A stretch of DNA of 64,000 nt, taken from NCBI GenBank assembly GCA_014529385.2, contig CM043958.1, forward strand, positions 126,806,817-126,870,816, given 5' to 3'. The notes under the pieces are model-generated. The model was not told where the DNA came from. It did not search any database and saw only the letters and a list, made by a program, of their open reading frames with translations. The stretch comes from Adiantum capillus-veneris (Eukaryota; Streptophyta; Polypodiopsida; Polypodiales; Pteridaceae). Position numbers and translations under genes: made by a program. Below, in pieces: positions 53,949 to 64,000 of the stretch. How positions within the stretch are numbered: position 1 is the first letter of the stretch; the number at the start of each line of letters is the position of its first letter.

Positions 53949-54723
53949 ATGAACCTCCTAGAGCTTCCATAGTTGAAGTTCAAGAAGAAGATGCTCATCA
54001 CAAAGAATCTCCTCTATGTCATGCTTGGGGAAAGGTAAGAGAACATGATGCTTTCATTCTCTTCGACAATGGCTCTACTCACAATTTCATATCCATGGAG
54101 TTGGCCACTAAGCTAGGCATCCGACTTTGAAATGGGAAATACCCTAACGGCCGATGGTTCTTTCAAGGGAGAAGAAGTCCCAGTTACTCCCTTACTTGGG
54201 AAATTGAGGCTTCATGTCCAAAGCTATGTGGACAAAGAGGATTTCTTCATCTCTCCCCTTAAGCATGAGGACGTAATCCTAGGGGGACGTAATCCTAGGG
54301 GCACCATGGTTTGATCGCATGGCGGTCAACATCAAGTTCCCTGAAAGGCAAATTTACTTTAAGTACAGGGACAAAGACATGTACATATATGCTAACGAGT
54401 CAGGTAACACTATACCTCTTATACATAAGCAAGCTTTTGATAAGTCAATAAACAACTTTATTTCTATGTACATGGTATTTGTAAAAGACTCTCAAAATGA
54501 ACCTTATGTTTTGTCAAATAAAAATAAAGGGAATAAAAAATAATTACGGTTATCTAATTTCCTTAATGACATCCAAGGTGTTTTTATTGACGACATTCCT
54601 AATGAATTTCCTCCAAAACAAGGGGATGATGACCATGCAATTGAGCTTCTTCCAGGAAGCTCACCGGCTAATAAACCTCCTTATCGAGTTTCTCAAGCTC
54701 AACAAGAGGAAATTATGTGACAA
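53949..54723 (+). pseudogene. Protease and linker of chromovirus C
   Basis: HDAFILFDNGSTHNFISMEL is the protease active-site region (copy B has DPGS). The frame breaks at 54130 and continues as RLHVQSYVDKEDFFISPL. An 11-bp duplication (ggacgtaatcctagggg repeated near 54268-54302) disrupts the DVILGAPWF block. Then an acidic linker to the RT start. Confidence 0.8.
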
Positions 54724-55644
54724 GTGCATGAGTTGGTTGAAAAAGGAATGGTTAGGCCTAGTTCATCTCCATTTTGTTCAGCAGTTTTATTAGTGCAAAA
54801 GAAAGATGGCACATATCGTATGTGTGTCGACTATAGAGCACTAAATAGGATCACTATCAAAAATAGGTTTCCCGTTCCATGGGTAGAAGATCTATTTGAT
54901 AAGCTACAAGGATCAACTTACTTCAATAGGATTGACCTAAAAAGCGGCTATCACCAAATAAGGATAGTGGATCAAGACATTGTAAAGATCGCATTTTGCA
55001 CTACGTTTGGTCTCTACGAAGTTATTGTCATGTCTTTTGGCTTGACCAATGCACCAGCTACATTCAACCGCATGATGGAGAAGCTCTTTAGGCCTCACCG
55101 CAGTTACACTGGAGTGTTCTTTGATGATATAATCATCTACTCCAATTCCGTGGTCAAACACAAACAACACCTCCACGTGATTTTTCAAGTTCTACGAGAG
55201 AATAAGCTTTACATAAATCAAAAGAAAAGTGATTTTTTCTTACAAAAGATTCAGTATTTAGGTCATATTATCTCTAAAGATGGCATCCAAATGGATCCAT
55301 CAAAGTTAGAAGTAATAAAAGCATGGCCTAACCCAAAGAATCTGCATGAATTAAGAAGCTTTATAGGTATGTGTGCATACTATAGATGCTTCATAGAAAA
55401 ATTCTCACTCATAGTAGGACCATTGCATGATCTAACAGAAAAGAAAGTTAAGTATGCATGGTCTACCAAGGAGAACACTGCTTTTGAAAAGCTTAAAGAG
55501 AAGCTTATCTCTCAACCTATGCTTACACTACCGGATCTCTCAAGTCCATTTGAGGTCCAATGCGACCTTGTTCTTCAATCTTGCCTCCTTAAGCTTGTGG
55601 TGATTGCCTTGGAGCCGTGCTGCTCCAAGAAGGGCATGCCATAG
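54724..55644 (+). pseudogene. Reverse transcriptase of chromovirus C
   Basis: 306 open codons covering RT: HELVEKGMVRPSSSPFCS, MCVDYRALNRITIKNRFPV, FNRIDLKSGYHQIRI (first catalytic Asp), [28 protein letters not shown] (catalytic Asp pair; F-D-D in place of Y-D-D is common in this group) and GHIISKDGIQMDPSKLE. It ends in the tether FEVQCD, where a frame shift leads to RNase H. The start shown is internal; upstream codons belong to the linker. Confidence 0.9.
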
Positions 55645-55905
55645 CATATGAAAGTCGAAGGCTTGACCCAGTTGAGCAAGCTCTAGGCATATATGAAAAG
55701 GAATTGTTAGCAGTTCTACATGCCCTAGACACGTGGAAGCACTATTTATTGGGGACTCCTTTCATTCTGCAAACCGATCACCAAAGCCTTAGTAATTCAT
55801 GACATAGACCAAGCTCTCCGACAAACAAATATCCTTTCCAATTTCATTTTCATATTGCTTACATTGATGGAAAGCATAATGAAGTAGCCGATGCACTCTC
55901 AAGAT
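55617..55905 (+). pseudogene. RNase H of chromovirus C
   Basis: LLQEGHAIAYESRRLDP, EKELLAVLHALDTWKHYL, QTDHQSLSNS then a stop (55802), and in frame-broken form HIAYIDGKHNEVADALSR with another stop. The Ty3 RNase H order is kept. Confidence 0.83.
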
Positions 55906-55913
55906 GACCGAGA

Positions 55914-56970
55914 GTGAATGCGGTTTCCATAGCAACTCAGAATGATCTATCTTCTATGATAGATGAGTATGCTATCAATCTCGATTTTAAAGATGTGATG
56001 TCAGCCCGAGCACTAGGGAAGAAAGAGGAACCATTTACCCTACAAGATGGTTATCTTCTCTGTGGTAATAGGCTATGTGTTACTAACTCACTACGTGCTC
56101 CTCCATATGCAGGGCATAGAGGGATTCAAGCTACCCTAAGAGGGATAGAAATGTACTTCGATTGGTCTACCATGAAAGCAAACATACAAGAGTATGTTTC
56201 AAAATGTGTGGTTTGCCAAAAGACAAAGTTTGATAGAGGGAAGCAACCTGGTTTGCTTCAACCTTTGCCGATCCCTAATTCACTCTGGGAGAGCATATCC
56301 ATGGATTTTATCTTTGGATTGCCTAAGTCTATCCATGGGAATACGGGAATATGGACAATAGTAGACAGGTTCAACAAACAAGCGCATATCATACCCGTCG
56401 AAAAGACTATTAAGGCCCATCAAATGGCAACCCTCTTTATATTACAAATCTTTAAGCACCACGGCTTGCCAATGTCAATAGTGTCGGATAGATATCTTAG
56501 AATGACCAGCAATTTTTGGAAAGGTCTATTTGAGAATTTAGGTACAAGGCTAAATTTCTCTTCGGCCTATCACCCAAAGTGAGATAGCTAACCTAACAAT
56601 CCTTAACCTACTAAAGGCTTATGTCACTGAAGTAGATCAAAGGTCCCAATTAATGGGAGAAGTACTTACCTTTAGTGGAGTATGCTTACAATAACACAGT
56701 ACATACATCCATGGGAAAAGCACCTTTTGAGGTAATTGAGGCAAGATAAAAAAGTCCCCTGCTACTTAAGGTACATGGGAAGATCTTCATTGCAGATGAA
56801 TATAGCTGCGACCTACAAGAATCTTTCCAAAAGATTAAAGATGGTATATCCATCTCACAACAAAGGCAAAAGGCTGCTGCTAACAAGCATAGAAGAGACC
56901 TGACCTTTAAAGAAAATGATTGGGTCTTACTTAAATTTCCCAGGGCTTGGTTAAGGCACACGACGGGCAA
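55914..56970 (+). pseudogene. Integrase of chromovirus C
   Basis: 222 open codons: zinc region (PPYAGHRGIQATLRGIEMYF to CVVCQKTKFD), core start ESISMDFIFGLPKSIHG (first catalytic Asp) and SIVSDRYLRMTSNFW (second). A stop follows AYHPK at 56580-56582; the Glu-bearing GxSE block lies just beyond in the damaged part. The rest to 56970 (KIFIADEY, FKENDWVLLKFP-like) has shifts. The first zinc His seems lost in a small deletion (copy B keeps HAPPYVGHRDIQ). Confidence 0.86.
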
Positions 56971-57020
56971 GAATCCTATGGGACACCAAAAGTACTATGC
57001 TAAACTAGCAAAAAGGTACT

Positions 57021-57377
57021 ATGGCCCCTTTTAGATTCTTAAGCCAATCAATGAGACGGCTTATCAGCTCAAGTTGCCCAACCACTGGCTCATACACAAT
57101 GCTTTCATTCCATGTGAGCCTGTTAAAGCCTTACCAAGGAGGGTCACCCCAAGAAGCAACCATAGAAGACCCACCGGATATTGAAGACCAAGGAAAGGTA
57201 CTGCAGCCCGAGTCCATTCTCCGACATGAAGACAAGGTATTGAGAGGCGGTAAGATTATCCGACGATATCTTATTAAGTTTAAGAATTATCCTTTGGAAG
57301 ATGCTAAATGGATGCAAGGCATACAATTAAACGATAACCTAAACCTTGTAAATGCTTATAATGATTCCCTAGAGTAA
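57021..57377 (+). pseudogene. Integrase C-terminus and chromodomain of chromovirus C
   Basis: [12 protein letters not shown] is the end of the Ty3 integrase GPF/Y region. After a linker (DPPDIEDQGKVLQPESIL) comes a chromodomain-type fold: VLRGGKIIRRYLIKF, NYPLEDAKW, ending LNLVNAYNDSLE. Chromodomains guide integration through histone marks. The aromatic cage is only partly present, as in many plant chromoviruses. Frame breaks upstream separate it from the integrase core. Confidence 0.82.
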
Positions 57378-57712
57378 GAAAATGTAAATATGTTTTAAAT
57401 GATCAATGTTTTTGTCTTATAAGACTCTCTTTTTCTTTATTGTGCACAAATGTTAAGAAGTATGCATGCTTAGGATCATGTTTGTGGCGACGATGTCTCC
57501 AAAACACCAAGGTAGAGGTTGTCACTCTACTATGGAAGATTGATACGGACTAATGAGCAGACATGCTTGCGGCGGCTAAGTCTCTCAAGCCCAAATGTAT
57601 TAGTCATCCATTTTGGAACGATGTCATAGGGTAAAATAGCTACCCGCTAGCAAACGGACTAATGAATAGGCTTTATCTTCTCTACCTCATAGTCAAGGAC
57701 GACTATGATATC

Positions 57713-57725
57713 AAGAGAGAGGTAA
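57713..57725 (+). other. Polypurine tract of chromovirus C
   Basis: AAGAGAGAGGTAA just before the LTR start TGTCATAAAAACC; the same tract is found at 16964-16976 (reverse) in copy A. Confidence 0.85.
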
Positions 57726-59483
<1,758 letters not shown>

Positions 59484-59484
59484 T

Positions 59485-59496
59485 TGGTATCAGAGC
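59485..59496 (+). other. Primer-binding site of copy D
   Basis: TGGTATCAGAGC, exact initiator tRNA-Met complement, one base after the LTR. The leader 59497-59900 has no ORF. Confidence 0.9.
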
Positions 59497-59900
59497 TATC
59501 GGTTTCTCTTTTCTTGCTCAAGAAGAGAGGTCCTCAAGATTGCTACAAACCGTTGGTATTATTAATTGCATGAGGGTAAGTAGAATAGGAATTTATTATC
59601 CTTGAGGTGTGCATGTTTTGTGCAGTTAATGGGGTATCACCGTCAAGAGCTATGGGTGTTAATAATGGAGTTCCAAGGGGCTTGCCTACGGCTTAACCAT
59701 TATTGAGCTATTAGAAGCTTGACAGGAACCAGTGCCGACTGGGCTATGATAAACCCTCTCTTATATTCCTTGCAATTAATGATATTTTGAGTCGTGGGTA
59801 TAGATTCTTCAGTGCTCATATTTGAAATTAAAAAGGAGTAGCAACTAGGGCTTGAAGTGCTAAAGTACAAGTAAAAATTTACACCTAAAACTTAGTTAGA

Positions 59901-60760
59901 ATGGCTGACAATAGTAGAGAGAGTGAAATTAATGTTGATGGCTTTGATTTTGCTAATGATCAAGCTACTAATGATGCTCCTATGCTTGTGAACTATCTTA
60001 TTACTAGGCTTCAACAAGCCATGTGCAACTCATCCCTCCAAGGAGAAGTGCAACAACAACTACGCATCCATGGGATTCTCCAATCTCCTCACCTAGAAGA
60101 GGGAGTGCCTATGAAAGCTCCTAGTGATATTTCTAAAAGAGGGTTCTCTACAATGAGAGAAGAGGAGGACCCATACTAAGGGCTCAAAAGCTTACAGGTT
60201 GATGGGGAAACTCCCTCACAAAGGAGAGCCCAAATCTCAACGGTAGAGCCCCCACCAAATGAACAAGAAATAAGTGAATCTCCCGCCACCTCGGCGGAGA
60301 TGGCACCACGAAGACGGCGGGAAAAATGCTCTCCAACACCCCCTAAATGGAGAAGACCATTGCATAGTCCATCTCATCATAATTCAAAGAAGGAAGAAAG
60401 GAAGTATGAGAAGAAAAAGGCAAGAAAGTGGTCATGATCTTCTCCATCTTCATCATCCTCCTCCTCTTCTGAAGGAAGTGATGGTGCAAGTCCCAAAGAA
60501 CTCAAAAGGATAGGCCATAGGAAATCCTATGCCGCTTGGAAGAGGTCGTCCAAGCTTATACAGTTCAAGGAGGGAGGAAAGAGTATCTCTTTTCTTACCT
60601 ACAATGGCACCTTTGGTGATATGGACAAAGTCTTGGCCTTTACTCAACAATTTGGTGCGGCATTCGGAGATGAGGGCTTCACGGAGTCCTCTAAGATACG
60701 TCATGTAGCTATGCATCTCCAAAAGTCCGCTGGGTAATGGTCTAGACTATGAGCACATGG
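59901..60760 (+). pseudogene. Gag fragment of chromovirus copy D
   Basis: ATG at 59901 (MADNSRESEINVDGFDF), 92 codons to a TAA at 60177, then in the same frame the Ser/Arg-rich region (MAPRRRREKCSPTPPKW) and capsid start (FGAAFGDEGFTESSKIRH) with one more stop. It breaks off near 60760 and passes into A-type LTR sequence, so the rest of D is absent. Confidence 0.82.
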
Positions 60761-61240
60761 TGAAGCTCCACAGACATGTGTCCTTGTTGCCCTTTGAAGC
60801 TTGGGCTCACATTGTGTGTGTCTGTGTTCTCTCTCATCCCCCTAGCTTTAGGGCTCGCCCCCCCTTGTGTAGGGATGCTTTGATTTTGTGGAACACAAGC
60901 ACCTTAGTCAGCAAGCACGACAAAGCACTTCAAGCTTGGGTAGTGCTCCCACAAGCACCTCAAGCTCCCTAGTTGGCACGCACGACAATCACCTCAAGCA
61001 TCTTAGTTAGCAAGCACGACAAGGATGACAAGCACCTTAGTCATCAAGCACGAAAAGAACCTTAGTCATCAAGCACGACAAGTACCTCAAGCTTGGGCCA
61101 GGTTCCCACCTCAAGCTCAATCCTAGCTTACCTAAGGTCAAAGGACTTTTAACACTAACCTTTGGAGGTCTTTAATGAAGCTAACCCTAAGATCTTTTAA
61201 GCTCCATTGGCTAACCTTGCTCTTTGATATACCATCTCTC

Positions 61241-61420
61241 ATTTGGGCCCCTTTTCCATTGGCGATGTGTTGAGATAGAACTATAATCACATGTCTATAT
61301 TCTAACCCTTGTTCCCATTTTTTCGCCCACATTTAGGCCCCTTTTCCATTGGCCCTGTGTTGAGATAGAACTATAATCACATGTCTATATTCTAACCCTT
61401 GTTCCCATTTATTCGCCCAC
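61241..61420. repeat. 90-bp tandem duplication in the outer LTR
   Basis: 61241-61330 and 61331-61420 are near identical (ccccttttccattggc to ttcgcccac). Other A-type LTRs here have one copy. Confidence 0.9.
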
Positions 61421-61488
61421 ATTAAATGATCAATTTAATATGAGAAAATCATCTGGGTTGGTTAGATATTAGATTTTATGACACAAGA

Positions 61489-62160
61489 TGTTTTCTATTG
61501 AGGCCAGATTGGATGGGACAATTACCCTATGTGGGCTTATATGATGCAACATGTCCTTGTGTCGAAGGGTGTTTGGAATATTGTCTAGAGCATTGATGTA
61601 CGTCTTGGTTCTAAGGATAGTAGGCGATGTTGAGGATGTTGCAGATTTTAGTAAAAGGATAGCTACTCCTAGAGCTGTTTTGACAATGGTTGAGCAAGCT
61701 TGTTGGGATGTAAAAGATGCGCAGGCTCATGCTTTGATTGCCTTGTCTGTGAAGTGCACTATTACTCCTCATATTCGCTCAACAAAATCTGCAAAACAGG
61801 CTTGGGATATTCTGGCTTGTCTTTATGAAAGTCACAATGAGGCTAAAATTGCATTGCTGCGTAAAGAGATGGAGTCAAAGATTATGCATAAGGAAGATGA
61901 GATGGAAACTTTCCTTGTCGGTGTCAATGATATCAATGAGCAACTTATTTCTGTAGAGGCGAAGTCATTTCTGACAGTTCCCTTGTACAAATGTTTCTTG
62001 ATGCTGTGCCAGATTCTTACGAGACTTTTTCTAGTTCTTGGAGACTTATGGCCCAAGGAAATCTAGAAGTTGTCAAGTTTGATGTGTTATGCACATCGCT
62101 TCTGCAAGAGTCACTTTCCAAAAAAAAAAGGACTAGATAGTGTGCAGTTGAACATGCCTT
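61489..62160 (+). pseudogene. Copia gag, main part
   Basis: Right after the CAAGA duplication the copia gag continues: MFSIEARLDG, then in a shifted frame YPMWAYMMQHVLVSKGVWN, the LDGxNYxxW hallmark of copia Gag. From 61551 the longest frame gives WDVKDAQAHALIALSVK, KQAWDILACLYESHNEAK and KIMHKEDEMETFLVGVNDIN, the UBN2-type gag domain. Shifts near 61520, 61600 and 61980 break it. Confidence 0.82.
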
Positions 62161-62299
62161 TATTGTTGCTTAAAGAAAAGGTGGTAACATCAATGTAGCC
62201 AGCTCTCATGGTTCTTTTGGGAGTGGCAAATCACCTGTTCTGAATGCTTCTGTTGGCAAAAATTTCTTTGGGAATTCTAGTGAAAAGGGGAAAAAGAAA

Positions 62300-62614
62300 A
62301 TGTGTTGCCATTATTGTAAAGTTAATGATCACTTGAACAAGCAGTGTCCGAAATTAAAGGCAAAAGAGGCTAAGAATAAAGAGGTTGGATCAACTACAGG
62401 GCTCAATATAAGTGCAGCTATTGTGGAGTCTTCTGTGAAAGGAGATTGTGATGCTGACGTAGATGTAGAGTGGGATTTTAGTGCAAAGTGTACTTATGAT
62501 CCTTCTATCCATGATGCATGCATGTCAATTGCTGTAGATTCACATATGTGGCATTTTGATAGTGGTGCTACAAAGCACATTACCTCACATTGTGATTTGT
62601 TTACCTCTCTTTAG
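62300..62614 (+). pseudogene. Copia zinc knuckle and protease
   Basis: 104 codons: CHYCKVNDHLNKQC is a CCHC knuckle, followed by a linker and WHFDSGATKHIT, the copia protease active site with catalytic D-S-G. A stop at 62612-62614 ends it; the protease continues after a shift. Confidence 0.85.
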
Positions 62615-62686
62615 TGTATCCTTCATGGGAATTCAGTCACTTGTGCCAACAATGCCTCTTATCCGGTTCAAGGAGTTGGAAATATT

Positions 62687-63160
62687 GTGCTTATTATTGC
62701 AAATGGCAGTTCTTTCACACTTGTTGATGCATTGTATGTACCTAGGATTAATAAGAATCTTTTGTTTGTATCTGCACTTGCTAGACTTAGTCTTGTAGTC
62801 AAATTTGTGGATGACAAATGTATAGTACATGATTCAATTTTGGTGATGAAATTGTTGCATCTGGCATTTTGTGACGTGGGATGTATAAGATCACTTTGTA
62901 TGACAAGTGTGGGCAAAATTTTGCAAATGTTGTTGTGGATTCAAAGGATAATTTAGATGCAAAACTTTGGCATGCACGTTTTGGGCATCTGAATTTTGCT
63001 AGTTTGCTACGTTTGCAAAAAAATGATATGGTTTCTTCTTTGCTGCCTCTTGAAGCACCTGCCAAACATGTTTGTGAAGGCTATATCATGGGTAAGATGC
63101 AACTTTTGAAGTTTCCAAAGGATGGTTCAGTTAGGGCCACAATTACCTTTACTTCATGAC
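62687..63160 (+). pseudogene. Copia protease end and pre-integrase zinc domain
   Basis: VDALYVPRINKNLLFVSALA is the conserved end of the copia protease region. From 62881 a frame gives the GAG-pre-integrase domain: LWHARFGHLNFASLLRLQ with the two His, and CEGYIMGKM with only part of the Cys pair (normally CxxC). Two frames are needed. Confidence 0.83.
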
Positions 63161-63790
63161 TTTCATTGATGATTACTTTAGGCATGCATGGGTGTATCCG
63201 CTTCAAGTGAAGTCCAAAGTGTGTATGTGCTTCAAACAATTTTTGGCTATGGCTGAAGGTGTCTCGAAATATTTTATGGTTACCCTCCGTTCTGATCAAG
63301 GGGGGAGTATATGTCTCATGAATTTAATGCATTTTTGGCTAGTTGTGGGATTAAACACGAATGTATAGTGCCTTATACGCCTCAACAAAATGGTGTTGCT
63401 GAGAGGAAAAATAGGTCACTTACGAAAATGGCATGATGTATGGTCAAAAGTCAAGCTTTGCTCCATTTGTTTTGGCTTGAGGACATCATGTGTGCCACTT
63501 ATGTACTTAACAAGTGTCCTACGAAAAGCTTTAGAGTCTATGACTCCTTTTAAGGCATGGCATGATAGAAAGCCTTCTATTGAGCACATGTAAGTTTTTG
63601 GTTGTTTGGATTATGCTTTAGTGCCACAAAAGTAGCACTGGAAATTGGATGATAAGGTTGTCAAATGCATTTTTATTGGTTATAGTGTTGAAAGAAAAGG
63701 TTACAAGTTGTATCATCCACAAACAAAGTGTATCTTGGTTTCACAAGATGTCGTGTTTGTGGAAGATTTTGTTCAGCCCTTGTACATGAC
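63156..63790 (+). pseudogene. Copia integrase core, decayed
   Basis: FIDDYFRHAWVYPL carries the first catalytic Asp; TLRSDQGGSI the second; and in another frame PQQNGVAERKNRSL has the Glu. Further on LNKCPTKSF-like and QDVVFVEDFVQPL segments match the copia integrase end. Several stops and shifts. Confidence 0.82.
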
Positions 63791-64000
63791 AGTAATGTAA
63801 GCTCACAGGACATTTATGACACTTTGTTTCCTCTTTTCAATGGCGGAATTTTAAATGTAAATTCCAATGAGGCAAATGTATAGCCTATGGGGGTTTCTAA
63901 AAATGTTACAGATCAGCCTATTACTGATGCAGATGTACATGATGTACTTGATGAGGAAAGGGTTGAAAATGAGCAGGCTAGAGGTATGCCAAAATGGTTG
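63791..64000 (+). other. Inter-domain region of element F at the right edge
   Basis: Broken acidic linker between integrase and the expected RT, which would lie beyond 64000. Confidence 0.5.

Overview
The window is land-plant nuclear DNA made almost entirely of LTR retrotransposons nested in and next to each other. Plant origin is indicated by Ty3 elements with a tRNA-Asp primer site, Ty3 elements with a C-terminal chromodomain and an initiator tRNA-Met primer site, a Ty1/copia element, and spliced (GT-AG) gene remains. I see no intact host gene, rRNA, tRNA gene or CRISPR. I cannot place the plant further; the nesting suggests a large, repeat-rich genome.

Layout. 1-12746: most of a very large Athila-like Ty3 element on the minus strand (element 1). 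In its own direction it reads LTR (12746-11810), tRNA-Asp primer site, a 1.4 kb leader with four copies of a 24-bp perfect palindrome, gag, protease, frameshifted RT/RNase H, a duplicated integrase zinc module without the catalytic core, a spacer with five more palindromes, and an open 3' reading frame running off the left edge. 12747-16358: a short unknown ORF, a perfect 2 x 160 bp tandem repeat, and a multi-exon transposase-like pseudogene I cannot assign. 16359-23071: decayed chromovirus A (minus). 23072-25085: unassigned. 25086-34555: element 2, an older and deleted relative of element 1, with five palindromes in its leader. 34556-41846: chromovirus B (minus), inserted into the element 2 leader. 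41847 to about 45512: element E, a non-autonomous element with direct repeats, a polypurine tract and unknown acidic coding remains. 45513-49319: unassigned DNA with a PIF1-type helicase pseudogene. 49320-64000: a Ty1/copia element (F, plus) split at its gag start by a single chromovirus LTR flanked by the target duplication CAAGA. That LTR is itself split by chromovirus C and a partial copy D (both plus) that share an LTR.

How the parts fit. The elements form an insertion series: F, then the LTR, then C/D; and element 2, then B, with E abutting B. Most coding regions are broken. The best preserved are element 1 gag, its protease ORF and its 3' ORF. The most unusual signal is the palindrome array. 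It recurs in two diverged elements, in the same place upstream of gag, and in element 1 a related copy also stands upstream of the 3' ORF, with the nearest palindrome about 167 bp from each start codon. Decay of the palindromes is concentrated at the central CpG pair.
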